DNA of 64,000 nt from Siphonodentalium dalli (lineage: Eukaryota; Mollusca; Scaphopoda; Gadilida; Siphonodentaliidae): positions 202,576,978 to 202,640,977 of the forward strand of contig CP136066.1 in assembly GCA_032622095.1 (NCBI GenBank). Direction: 5' to 3'. Positions 49,219 through 60,285 of the stretch are shown piece by piece. A program made the translations under genes and the position numbers. Under the pieces are notes generated by a model, which saw only the letters and a list, made by a program, of their open reading frames with translations, was not told where the DNA came from and made no database searches. The stretch's first letter is position 1; every line of letters starts with the position of its first letter.

Positions 49219-49664
49219 TCTCACATATATTTTGAAGACCTCTATTTGTCTGTATGTTTGTCTGTATGTTTGTCTGTATGTATGTCATTTATACAAATCT
49301 ACGATTCTCGACCGATCGGGACGAAACTTTGTATGTGTGTGTAGTTTGACCAGGCGGTGGACGTTGTCGTATTGGCGAGCCCGTGCGGCGCCCGCTTCGC
49401 GCATGCGCAGACGAGATCTCGGAAACGGGTAGAGCTATCGACTTGAAATTTGGTATGTGAATGTATCTTGCCCCGGATACGAACTTTATCGGGTCGCCGA
49501 GCCCGTGCGACGCCAGCTTCGCGCAGACCAGATCTCGGAAACGGGTAGAGCTATCGGCTTGAAATTTGGTTTTTGAATAGCCCGGACAACGTCGGGCTGG
49601 ATAGAGCTATCGACTTGAAATTTGGTTTTTGAATAGCCCGGACAACGTCGGGCTCATCGGCTAG
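49219..49664 (+). mobile_element. Helitron-like copy 9 (type I)
   Basis: Begins TCTCACATATATTTTGAAGA directly after the 50-bp remnant and ends CTAG at 49661-49664. It holds about two 122-bp units, the second shortened, and a doubled hairpin segment. Confidence 0.65.
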
Positions 49665-50361
49665 TCTATTATATATTTTGGAAGATCTGTGTGTCTGTCT
49701 GTTCGCGATGGACTCGAAAACGACCTAACCGATTTCGATGAAACTTGGTATGTGGGGGTATTTTCGGCCGGGAAGTGGCATATGCCTATTAATTTGCCCG
49801 TGCGACGTGACCTTGAAATTACCCGATTTCAAGGTCAAACGCCCGAATATCACGGGATTTCGATGAAACTTGGTATGTGGGGGTATTTTCGGCCGGGGAG
49901 TGGCTTAGGCCTATTAATTTGCCCGTGCGACGTGACCTTGACATCGGGTCATTTCAAGGTCAAACGCCCGAATATCACGGGATTTCGATGAAACTTGGTG
50001 TCTAGGGATACTTTCGTGTGGGGAGTCTCATAAGCCTATTCATTTGCCCATGCGACGTGACCTTGAAATCGGGTCAATTAAATGTCAAAGCGCGAATTTT
50101 GATGGGATTTCCACGAAATTTAATACATATTGTTACTTTTGTCCACTGAGTGTTTTGGACGGGTCAAATCGTGACCCCGACCTGACCTTGACCTTCAAAA
50201 TGATCAATTCAAGGTCAAATCGGGTAAAACCGGATGGATTTCGACGGGTACTTTTGTCCGGGCAGTGTTTTGGACGGGTCAAATCGTTACCCCACCTGAC
50301 CTTGACCTTCAAAATGGTCAATTCAAGGTCAAAGCCCGGACGAAGTCGGGTTACCTTCTAG
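49665..50361 (+). mobile_element. Helitron-like copy 10 (type II)
   Basis: Begins TCTATTATATATTTTGGAAG. Its interior aligns with copy 1 ('cgatggactcgaaaacg', 'ggtatgtgggggtattttcg', many 'aaggtcaaa'). It ends with the hairpin 'cccggacgaagtcggg' and CTAG at 50358-50361. Confidence 0.65.
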
Positions 50362-51218
50362 TCTACTATATATCTTGGGACTTCTGTCTGTCTGTTGTTT
50401 GTCTGTTAGCTATGGCCGGGAAAACTGCCGGGCGGATTTAGCCCAAACTTGCTACCTAGGGTTACTTTTGTCCAGGGGGTGTTTTTGACGGGTCAAATCG
50501 TGACTCCTACCTGACCTTCAAAAAGGTCAAATCGGGTAAAACGGGACGGATTTCGACGAAATTTGATACCTACAGATACTTTTGTCCGGTGAGTCTTTTG
50601 GACAGGTCAAATCGTTACCCCGAACTGACCTTGACCTTCAAAAAGGTCAATTCAAGGTCAAATCGGGTAAAACGGACGGATTTCGACGAAATTTGATACC
50701 CATGGGTACATTTGTCCGGGGATTGTTTTCGACGGGTCAAATAGTGACCCCGACCTGACCTTCAAAATTGTCAATTCAATGTCAAATCGCGAATTTTGAC
50801 GGGATTTCGACAACATTTGATACATAGGGTTACTTTTGTCCGAAGAGTGTTTTGGACGGGTCAAATCGTGACCGCAACCTGACCTTGACCTTCAAAATGG
50901 TCAATTCAGGTCAAATCGGGTAAAACCTGACGGATTTCGACGGGTACTTTTGTCCGGGGAGTTTTTTGGACGGGTCAAATCGTGACACCGACATGACCTT
51001 GATCTTCAAAATGGTCAATTCGAGGTCAAATCTGGTAAAACGGACGGATTTCGACGAAATTTTATACCTAGGTGTGCATTTGTCCGGGGAGTGTTTTGTC
51101 CGGGTCAAATGGTGACCCCGACCTGACCTTCAAAATGGTCAATTCAAGGTCAAATCGCGCCTTTCGCCGGAAAGCAGAGGGGAAACAGCAGCCCGGACGA
51201 AGTCGGTACACCAGCTAG
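50362..51218 (+). mobile_element. Helitron-like copy 11 (type II)
   Basis: Begins TCTACTATATATCTTGGGAC directly after copy 10. It has repeated blocks 'gacggatttcgacgaaattt' and 'ttttggacgggtcaaatcgt', and ends 'gcccggacgaagtcggtaca' ... CTAG at 51215-51218. Confidence 0.65.
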
Positions 51219-51224
51219 TAAACT

Positions 51225-51500
51225 ATATTTTGAATGAAGATTAGAATTTAAATAGGATAGGACCAATAACCTTGATGCACTCTGGCTGAGATTATTTCCA
51301 AGCTTGAAGCATCTGATTCCATCAACTCGTTGTTTTCTATCACGCAGATAAGATTAAACCACATTAAAACGATTTTCGCGGACGCATGTCAGTTGAAGTT
51401 TGTAAAGTAATCCTTCGTGCCACACGTTGTCAAAAGCTATGCTTATGTCGAAAAAATAACATGCGGGTGTCGCATTCATCGTCTATGAGTATGTACATGT
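51225..51500 (-). pseudogene. LINE reverse transcriptase fragment
   Basis: The minus strand from about 51482 reads YFFDISIAFDNVWHEGLLYK, which is reverse transcriptase motif A in the usual 'D.SKAFD.VWH..LL.KL' form. Then a stop, SYLRDRKQRVDG, and after a frame change a degenerate GVPQG box (ISARVHQGYWSYP). It is paralogous to 53570-53840. Clearly dead. Confidence 0.75.
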
Positions 51501-51584
51501 ACACCTGTATCGTTTCTAAGAATTACACTTCAAGATTGTTTTTGAGTATTCAGTGAAGTTCGTAGAATCGTGGATAACTTGCAT
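51501..51584. repeat. Repeat flank shared with 57700-57796
   Basis: The 'gattgtttttgagtattcag' and 'tgaagttcgtagaatcgtgg' segments match 57747-57785. In both places the match stops at 'gcattta', where different elements are inserted. Confidence 0.75.
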
Positions 51585-51880
51585 TTACAGGTACTCAATC
51601 CGATCAGACGCTCCCAAATTACTATCTCTTTGGCTTCGGGGGTAAACAATATTTGATTCGAGTCGAGGAACCTACCCATCAAAGCTCAGAGTGATCAGAT
51701 ATCGATTTTTGAAGTTTATTATTTCAATTGTGTGTGGACCAGAAGCACGAGGTCAAACGGACGGTCCTGCAGATAAAGATGGATAACTCTAAAATCAAGT
51801 GGTTATTATTACCACTTGATTTTAGAGTTATCCTTCTTTATCTGCAAGACCGTCCGTTTGACCTCGTGCTAGTCAATGGC
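51585..51880. mobile_element. Foldback MITE, family E, copy 4 (partial)
   Basis: The left end is 'caggtactcaatccgatcag', with 'ggcttcgggggtaaacaata' as in other copies. Its centre is a tight hairpin: 'gataactctaaaatcaagtg' pairs with 'cacttgattttagagttatc'. The right half is short. Confidence 0.7.
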
Positions 51881-51884
51881 ATAC

Positions 51885-52135
51885 ATGTACATGCCTGGTA
51901 CTACAATCACTCACCTGGATATTTTTGAAAAATGTTTACTGAACACACAACTGCAGGACCTGACACCAGGAATAAACATCCTCTATTCCTCAGGCCGTCG
52001 AGAACTTTAGTCAGTGAACACCTGGCATTGCACGCATTTCCCACCCTTTGGAAACAGCTTGTAGAAGACATGACATTGCATCAACGTAGACACTTATTAC
52101 TTAAAGTATGTATTATACGAAAAGCATATTAAGCC
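51885..52135 (+). pseudogene. LINE ORF2 C-terminal remnant, copy 2
   Basis: The frame reads AWYYNHSPGYF, then TAGPDTRNKHPLFLRPSRTL, SEHLALHAFPTLWKQLVEDM and LHQRRHLLLKVCI. The 'RNK..LFLRPSRT...LW..L' text followed by a short tail is typical of the end of CR1/Jockey-type ORF2. The block and its 3' region (to about 52460) are duplicated at 37775-38274 plus 39356-39455. Confidence 0.55.
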
Positions 52136-53560
52136 GGTGTATCACGATCTGATAGTTTGTTATACCCAAGGCACAGAATCGGGTTACATCGTGTTCAGTG
52201 GCCCGCTCATATGCGAACATATCAGCGATGTTATTTGAGAAATGCATGTCCAGATTGAAATTGTAATAAAATGCGCAGTGATGCACCCGACTGCATAGGA
52301 CCAACATTTACTGAATCGGCCAAGTGTTCGCGCACAAACCATATCCTTTGTGATCATTCGTTTGTATTCTGATCGCCACTGACTGTCTCACACCCAACAA
52401 CTCTCTCTTCACCTCTTCTGTTCAACTAACTATCCATATCTATCGTATCACCAGTGCTCGCCTGTGTGCGAGTATATTTAGGTGAAGGTCTCTTTGTGAC
52501 ATTGCAATATCACTGAGTGTGGACGGAAATGATCCCTGGTTTGCGGTAAACAGCCATAAACATATGTTGCTCACCTCAGACTGACTATACGGTACGTATA
52601 TTTTCGTCTTTTCCTCCAATTGTGTAAAAATTCCAGCCCGGGTGCCAATCTGCCTCAATGAGTGGTATGTTCCGCTACATTTTCGTTTCAGTGTCGTGTC
52701 TAGTTCTCTCGTAAATCAAGGTTAAACCTCATATTTTCGTGCTAAAAACACGTCACGTTGCGATCAAAAGCACATTTTTCAAACTATGCGATGTCGTATT
52801 TAATAAAAAAAAGACATGTTTTGGATGCCTTAATCCCACTGAAAGCTACACTTAGCGTTTGGTCCCTGTTTCCTGCATGTGTTTTCTCGATATACGACTG
52901 AGCTCGGTTTCAAAGTGTGGTGCTCCAACAGAATTCAACGTACGGCCGGTAAAATCTGACTAACAAGCACTGAACGCCCGGTATTTTTTTATTATACAAT
53001 AATTTGTGCGAAGTTTGCATTGGTGCTTTAATCCGGAAGAGAACGATTCTTCCGTTATTGTGCGCTAAACGACCACACTATTACGACAACTCCAACATGT
53101 AATATTTGTCTGGACTTTTTTAATTGGCTGGTTGTTCGTGTGAAGTGCGGGGTGGTTAATTAATTTGCGCTTGCGAGTATATGTCAAAGCTTCTAATTTT
53201 AAAACATTGGATTTGACTATTTGACTGATCACAATTCAATTCGATCGATATATTCTGGACACACTAAAAGTTGTAGTCCGAGTAGAGTCGGGGAAATGTT
53301 GTAGTTGAGGATTTCAATTTCGTTTATTGTCGTTAATATATAACCAAAAATGATGATTTTGTTTGTTTGTGATAACCTATGCCAATTACAAATACAATAA
53401 ATTTAAAAAATAAGTTGTAATTAAGTCTTATAATTCAACTTGTATAGACATTTTTCTTATAAAACCCACACAAAGTTGTAGTCATAGCCAGCCGCCGGTT
53501 CAGAACGTGGATTTCATAACGAAAAATGTCGATAAAAGTTGAAACATAAGACCTATAAAC
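52136..53560. other. Repeat 3' region, then unassigned sequence
   Basis: 52136-52460 is the uninterrupted partner of the hAT-split repeat. 52461-53250 shows no gene; a 72-codon frame on the minus strand (52440-52658) has no motif I know. 53260-53560 shares blocks with 34330-34440 and with 44770-44950. Confidence 0.55.
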
Positions 53561-54335
53561 TATCTTTTTAATGAAGATTATAATTGAAATATGATAGGAC
53601 CTAATACATAGCCTTGAGGCACTCCGGCTGAGATTGTTTCCCAGTTTGAAGCATCTGATTTCATAACAACTTGTTGTTTTCTATCATGCAGATTATCGCG
53701 GACGCGTGTCAGTTAAAGCTGGGACTAGTATACTAGTCCCAGGTTAAAGTTTGTAAAGTAATCCGTCGCGCCACACGCTGTCAAAAGCTATGCTTAAATT
53801 ATATATCGAAAAATAACATGCGGGTGTCGCATTCATCGTCTAGTGATTTAACCAGGCCGTGAAAATTAAAACTCGGTGATATTTTGTAGAATGCTGCCTG
53901 GTTTTCGGTTAGAATATTATTCGATTGAAGATAAGACATATAAGGTGCTTAGTTATAGATTTTTCTAAGATTTTACCGAGAACGCTCAATGATATTGTCG
54001 GTAATTCTCTGTATTGCTTCTGTCTCCTTTTTATGAATTGGCACTACGTTCGCCATTTTCCATTCTACAAGAAAGTAAGTTTATTCAAGAATACGTAAAT
54101 TAACGAGGGGGGGGGGTGTGGTACTGAGACTTAGACAATTTTTCAGAACGCTTGGATTTATTTGATATGACCCCGATGCTTTGCCAACTTTGATTTTGTT
54201 CAGAGCATAAAATTCTTCTATTTTGTCAAAGAGAATACAATCGAGTTTGGGTTTATTTGCTTCATCACTTAGCATTTCTTGTAGTTCTTTGGTTATAATA
54301 TGCCAGATTCCTTCGTTGTGTTTAAAGGTACTCAA
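53561..54335 (-). pseudogene. LINE reverse transcriptase, decayed
   Basis: From 54335 downward: ALNKIKVGKASGSYQINPSV (the usual RT N-terminal 'KA.G.D.I.P..L' text), then EWKMANVVPIHKKE, later a motif A remnant (SIAFDSVWRDGLLYKL) and GVPQGYVLGPIIFQL. The catalytic order is right, but the frame changes several times and has internal stops. The 5' part of the element is missing. The family E copy at 54322 overlaps its upstream edge. Confidence 0.8.
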
Positions 54336-54790
54336 TCCGATTCGATTGTCCCCATATAATCAGATTCGATCAACAACAGCAATTTTAGAAATGCCACTTC
54401 AGTTATCAGAATCCATTAATTGCCCAAATATAATCCAGTAATTGCCCAAGTATAATGCTTACCAGTCAAATATAGTATAAACTTGCCCGAAGCGTGTTAT
54501 TTATCAACATGTTGTTGGACGAAATTTGGCCTCATTATCAACACAAAGCCTCTTGATTTTAGAGTTATCCATCTTCATCCGCAATTTGGTCAGAGACCAT
54601 TGGCTCGCGTGGACTTTTTACTGGGCAACTAATAAGTCAGAGATGGTGAAAAATAATAGATTTCAAAAATCGATATCTAATAACTCTGTGCTTTGATATA
54701 GGTGGGTTCCTCGACTCGAATAAAATATTTTTAACCCCCGAATCCAAATAGATAGTAATCGAGGGGTGCTTAATCGGATTATGTACTTTA
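54322..54790. mobile_element. Foldback MITE, family E, copy 5
   Basis: Starts 'ttaaaggtactcaatccgat' and ends 'atcggattatgtacttta'. The interior carries 'gataataatga'-free diverged sequence and the complement of the 'ggcttcgggggtaaa' block ('tttttaacccccgaatcc'). Confidence 0.7.
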
Positions 54791-55488
54791 GTTACTGTTT
54801 CACTCAGATAAACACAAAGTAATTATACTCTAATTCAAGCTTCGTTAATAACATTTAATCAGTTATCACAATTAAATTCATACAAATGCAATAGAAACAT
54901 CAAATATTAAATTATAAACGGCAAACCTGAAAATAAAAAATTAGCATGCAACTTAGATCAAGGCAAATTCATCTCAAATATAGACAATAAATCTTGTACA
55001 ATGTCTGATAGTTGGACATTTCGTGTTTAGCTAATCTTGTACAATGTCTGATATATAGTTGGACATTTCGTGTTTAGCTTGCAGATACGATACGCGTCAT
55101 TCCGATGAAAATTCATTGAAAAACGAAGATGAATAACATTTTATGCTGAGAAAATAAGTTTATGAAAACTAATCAAAGCACATTAACTTAACATTAGTGG
55201 CATCATTCTATATAATACAACAAGTGTTGCTCACAGTTTTGTGGCACCTTCTATGACAAGCGCATGCTGCGCAGCAATTAACCCCTTGTGCACCGCACAA
55301 CACAAGTATAACCGTTATACATTCATTGCGGATAATTTGCGATATAGCCGTCTGCAACTTTCCATGCGCATTTTGTTTTTCTGTATTATATGTTTATTCA
55401 TTGCATTCCTATCTCATCATTGGTATTTGCATTGTTTAAGTAAGCAAAAATAATGGATCTATTAAATAAAACGCGCCCGGAAAGGCAC
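54791..55488. other. Intergenic sequence with a small direct repeat
   Basis: No gene. 'aatcttgtacaatgtctgat' plus 'agttggacatttcgtgttta' occurs twice in a row at 54990-55030 and 55033-55078. Confidence 0.6.
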
Positions 55489-55616
55489 AGACGGTTATCT
55501 CATAGGTCAGCTCGTTTCCAAGACGGTTATCTCATAGGTCAGCTCGTTTCCAAGACGGTTATCTCATAGGTCAGCTCGTTTCCAAGACGGTTATCTCATA
55601 GGTGAGCTCGTTTCCA
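55489..55616. repeat. 32-bp tandem repeat, 4 copies
   Basis: Unit 'agacggttatctcataggtc' + 'agctcgtttcca', starting at 55489, 55521, 55553 and 55585. The last copy has one change (gtgagc). Confidence 0.95.
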
Positions 55617-55682
55617 AGATAGATAACCCTTGAAAAACCTACGAAGACAACACTTTTCGCTTCATTGTCTATAGGGTAATCT

Positions 55683-55829
55683 CCAAGCCTTGAAATAGTG
55701 TGTCTGTCATTTGCAGATTGAGGTCCCCAGAGGGTGAATTTAGTTATGCGGGGTAGCATCACCAAATTCACCCTCTGGGGACCTCATTCTGCAAATGACA
55801 GACACACCGTGGCTAGTTCAAGGCTTGGT
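55683..55829. mobile_element. Family D foldback element, copy 1
   Basis: 147-bp palindrome from 'ccaagccttgaa' to 'ttcaaggcttgg'. The arms contain 'gtgtctgtcatttgcag', 'aatgaggtccccagagggtg' and their complements. The same arm is repeated many times at 60286-61725. Confidence 0.8.
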
Positions 55830-55924
55830 AATCTCTCTTTTCATCATTAGTCTTCGCTTAGCAAGAAATTAGAACCGGTTGCAGCGAATATATCCGCAAT
55901 CCACGCAAAAAACATTTCAACCAT

Positions 55925-56264
55925 TTAAAGGTACTCAATCCCATCAGACGCTCCTATATTACTATTTCTTTGGCTTCGGGGGTAAAAAATATAATGATTC
56001 CAGTCGAGGAACCCACCCATCAAAGCTCAGATCGATCAGATATCAATTTTTGAAGTTTGTGATTTCTATTGTTTTTGGGACAGAAACACGAGGTTTCTGT
56101 CTGTTTCTGTCCCAAAAACAATAGAAATCGCAAACTTCAAAAATCGATATCTGATCAATCTGAACTTTGATGGGTAGGTTCCTCGACTCGAATCAAATAT
56201 TTTTTACCCCCGAAGCCAAAGAAATAGTAATATAGGAGCGTCTGATCGGATTGAGTACCTTTAA
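55925..56264. mobile_element. Foldback MITE, family E, copy 6
   Basis: 340 bp, almost fully palindromic around 56095. The left arm 'ttaaaggtactcaatcccat' matches the right arm '...gatcggattgagtaccttta'. Cleanest copy in the window and the best template for the family. Confidence 0.85.
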
Positions 56265-57475
56265 CAAAGATAATGCTTTGGCACGCGAATTATAATTCAG
56301 GGGATGATGCATTAGAAATATATTCTACCGGGGACCGGGGACAAATTTAATTTCTGTCGAGGGCGGGAGGGTGCGGTACAACTTATTATTATTATTATTA
56401 TTTGGGGGGGGGGGGGGCGGGCGAGCAAAAATCTTTCCTCGACTGCGTCCTTAAACTATAGAATAAGTATGATACCACGCTCAATGTTCACGAGTATTTG
56501 TGATAATAATCTCAATCAAACTCACGCTTTTGCCCTTTGCCAATAATTAACAACGCCTTCAGGGGCGCCGGAAGAGGGGGGGCAGGACTTGCCCTTTTTC
56601 TGGAGACAGAAAATGCTTTTTGTGTGTTTAATCTTGTGTTTTTATAGCAAAATATGACTTTTTTGGTCCAACTACCACCAATTTCACAAGGAATATTAAT
56701 TTTTTGTCAATTTTATCACAAAACGGCCATAAAAACGGACAAATACCATTAAAATAGGGATTTTTGTCACAATGAATTTATGGTTATTTTCCCGAGTTTG
56801 GGGAGAAAATGCCCTTTTTTTGCGGAAAAGTGCCTTTTTTATAGGCTCTGCCCCCCTGTCCTTGGATGCTTCCGGTGACCCTGAACGCCTTAACCCTATC
56901 CGGTATTATCGAACGAGTATAGTTGTATAGTGGAGCAGCTGGGACCGGAATTGGGTCTTATTTTACGAGTTCAACCATGTGGAAGAGTAACAAACTGAAT
57001 TATATATCAAAATGTCTGTATTGCTACAGCAGATAACATACCACTGTTGCCTTTTCGTGTAGTGTTGTACAATTTCTTATTTTAAAATAGGCTTGAATCA
57101 AACCAGTGAAAAATGGAATCCAGCTGCCAAAATAACATTTACATCTATTTTTGGATGGGAATACAACTAAACAATACAGGTTGGACATGTTCACATTTTG
57201 TAAGAGAATTTTGTAGTATGTCAATGTTCCATGGTTCATTTTTGGGGTAAAAATGAGAATTCTGGAATCAACCGCAACATGATTGAATCATTAATTCATT
57301 CCATTTTATAAAATTGCTCAGTTTCATTTGTTAAAAAATTAAGTGTTAGATGTAAGTAATAAATTAGTTGTTGGAATAAGGCAGGTTCTATGGTTTCCAG
57401 GGTTTTATTTGAATTAATAAAATGAGCGAAAACTGGATTAAGTACTCTTGAGTAGCAGCCGGCTATATTTCTATA
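56265..57475. other. Intergenic sequence, nothing recognised
   Basis: (ATT)n followed by G14 at 56383-56417. An A/T-rich segment 56590-56850 has repeated 'tgcccttttt'. No coding evidence. Confidence 0.5.
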
Positions 57476-57637
57476 TACAGTAACGCTCTAATTAATCGAC
57501 TCCTTAAACACAGCAGAATTATGGGTAACTTTTCAGGATTTAGTCGGAAATATGGCTTGTTGCCATTCATCGGAAAGCTCTCAGGGAGCTGAGATTCTGC
57601 TGTGTTTAAGGAGTCAATTAATTAGAGCATTACTATA
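57476..57637. mobile_element. Foldback MITE, family C, copy 2 (deleted)
   Basis: 'tacagtaacgctctaattaa' to 'ttaattagagcattactata'. It lacks most of the right inner arm found in the copy at 61814-62032. Confidence 0.75.
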
Positions 57638-57800
57638 GACCCTCGACATTTATTAGTGGGGAGTAGAATCAGCACTTAATTGAATTGAATCATGTGAAAG
57701 GGTATGTACATGTACACATATATCGTTTCTAACAATTACACTTAAGATTGTTTTTGAGTATTCAGTGAAGTTCGTAGAATCGTGGATAACTTGCATTTAA

Positions 57801-58493
57801 CCCTTTCAGTGCCAGGGGTCAGTAAAATCGGCCCTAAAAATATTTAAACAATTTTTTTATTTTTTTATTTTTTATTTTTTTGGGTTGATTTTTTTTTGGG
57901 TATGCTTAAAGACACGGTTGGCCTTGGCGGTGGGTATCCTGTGAAAATATCTCCACCCGTCAAAAACCGCCACAAACATAAAGAACATCAAAATGTAGAT
58001 AGACTTTGTCCGTATACAAATAAGAAATATCGCATAAACAGTATGTTATGGTCATATGTTTGACCATTGTTATGTAAACAAAAGCGTAAAAAGTTACTTT
58101 TCTGGTGTTTGTTTATATTATGATAGTAAACATAAAGAGCGTTCTTTGTTGGTGAATACCTGATATGGAACTAATAAAGAGCGTTTATGCCATTTGTGTG
58201 TGATTAGCCAGTAGCATAGTGCTGTCTTCTGTAACACAATCAGGCTCTTGCTTAGGTAAAATATAGTAGGTCTTTATGATAACATGCTGTTTACGCGATG
58301 GTCGTGGTATATATGAACGGAACTGTATGCGTTTTACTGTTTTTCTGGTTACGGTGTTTGGAACAAATATGAATATTTTCGACAATTAAGGCCGCACGTG
58401 CCTTTAAGCATGCTATAGCGAATTTAAAAACAAACTGGATAAAACCTTAGGGTATATGGGTTGATACAAAAATCGGACTTGGCACTGAAAGGG
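57801..58493. mobile_element. piggyBac-like non-autonomous element
   Basis: TTAA at 57797-57800 and 58494-58497. Inverted ends 'ccctttcagtgccagg' and 'ggcactgaaaggg'. TTAA duplication with CCCTTT ends is characteristic of piggyBac. The 693-bp interior has no transposase; it contains 'gtaaacataaagagcgttct' and a similar 'aataaagagcgtttatgcc'. Confidence 0.75.
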
Positions 58494-58686
58494 TTAAAGG
58501 TTACATATATGCAGCTATTATTAATGGAACTTATCTATTTGCATGTCTTCACACATATATTATTTTGTGCGTTGGATATAAGTTTATCACACTAATGTTT
58601 ATTAGTATATTGTTCCAGCAGTTCATTGTTCAAGGGGCTCGATAGAAAAATACAATCAACAATCATTTTCGTGGCATTTCACTTAA

Positions 58687-58925
58687 CCCTTTGAGTGCCA
58701 GGTCCGATTTTTTGTATCAACCCATATACCCTGTGCCAATGCATTCTCTTATATATGCGAGTCGACCATAGGTTGCCTCGCATATATAAGAGAATGCATT
58801 GGCCTAACAATTTGTTTGTTTTTTTTAATAATTTTTTACAATTTTAATAATTTATTCTTATATTCTTTAACAGACTTATTTTGTAGGTTTAGGGCCGATG
58901 AGATCGGCCCCTGGCACTCAAAGGG
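58687..58925. mobile_element. piggyBac-like MITE, short copy with nested family A palindrome
   Basis: TTAA at 58683-58686 and 58926-58929. The ends are 'ccctttgagtgccaggtccg' and 'ctggcactcaaaggg'. The subterminal 'tttgtatcaacccatatacc' is the complement of the right end of the 57801-58493 element. A family A arm (58729-58803) sits inside. Confidence 0.75.
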
Positions 58926-58929
58926 TTAA

Positions 58930-59550
58930 ATACAGATACTCACTAAAGAGGGTGGGTTAAATGTCGTTTCTGCTTATGTAAGCTAAATTACTCTTGATAT
59001 AAACAATCACACGACCAACAGCATCGGTACCTTGTCCAAGTTGTCTGTCATCGCGTTCGTGTTCACGAAATCCGTTTAGAATTCGATCTTGCTCTTCAGT
59101 GTTCGCGTTCACTGATGAGTTTATTCAGTGAATAATTTGAGAACTTTCATTCACGGAGACTGACATATAATCTGCATAGATAGAGGTATAACAAACTTCA
59201 ACTGATTTCGAAGAAGACGAAGTTACACCCCCAGATTGAAACTGATCTTTTATTCAGAAGTTTTTTAGAACTGATATACCGGCATGCTGTCAATCTTAAA
59301 TGTACATACATACACAATGGTGATGGTTTTATGAACGTCATTCAACTACTGTATACAAATAACCACGACAGACCGTCCGTGTGCCTTTGAAGGCAGAATC
59401 TCCAGATAGGTAACAGGTAACAGAACATAATACACAATGCAAAGCAAACGTTCATTTCTGAACATGTGTATTATTGAGAAATAGAATGTGCTCAGAAAAT
59501 AAATGAAAATCTTTCAACATCTGTTTTAAAAATCATACTGCATATTTTCA
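58930..59550. other. Intergenic sequence, nothing recognised
   Basis: No gene, array or foldback seen. Confidence 0.5.
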
Positions 59551-60083
59551 CTTAGATCATGCCATGAATTTCTACTCTGGCTAATGCCTGTAGAGATCAT
59601 ATTCCACAGTACAAAACCTTTTGGATCTTTTTTAAAATTTTGACAGGGAACCTTATAAAGTCGAAAAAATAACGCGGAGAATATATTTCTTAGTTATTAT
59701 CTGTCCCTCAGTAATGTACTTCACTGTAGTCAAGGTCCCAACTAAAAATTTCACGATTCAAGTGAATTTGTGAGCGATTTTGCGTTGAGTCGCTTACAAT
59801 TATGGCATTTCTCCTGGGTAATTAATTCGATGTTTATTGTGATATCAGCTAACAAAAGTAAGAGAAAAGCATGCAATTTAGAGTTGGGACATTTACATAC
59901 AGTGAAGTACATTATTAAGGAAAAATTAACAATTTAAAAATATATTCCCCACGTTATTTTTTTCGACTTTATAAGATTCCCTGTCAAAACTTCAAAAAGT
60001 TCCCAGGTTTTTGTACTGGCGGAATATGATATCTACGGGCGTTAGCCAGAGTAGAGATTCATAGTATGATCTAATTTTCACTA
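59551..60083. mobile_element. 533-bp foldback element
   Basis: The left arm 59551-59737 pairs with the right arm 59881-60083. Examples are 'ctctggctaatgcctgtaga' with 'tctacgggcgttagccagag', and 'cgaaaaaataacg' with 'cgttatttttttcg'. The arms are about 80-85% complementary. The loop is about 140 bp. No coding sequence. Confidence 0.75.
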
Positions 60084-60285
60084 GATTTGAACCGTTACTG
60101 CACTAGTCCTCATCTTCATCTGAACTCCGGGAATCTACCAGGCCCTGAAATAATAAAGTATGTGCAATGACATGGGGAAAATTAACCCTGAAATAATAAA
60201 GTATGTGCAATGACATGGGGAAAATTAACCCTTTCATGACATGAGGTGTACTGTTTTGCAGCATTAAAAATTCTGTGCTAGTGCA

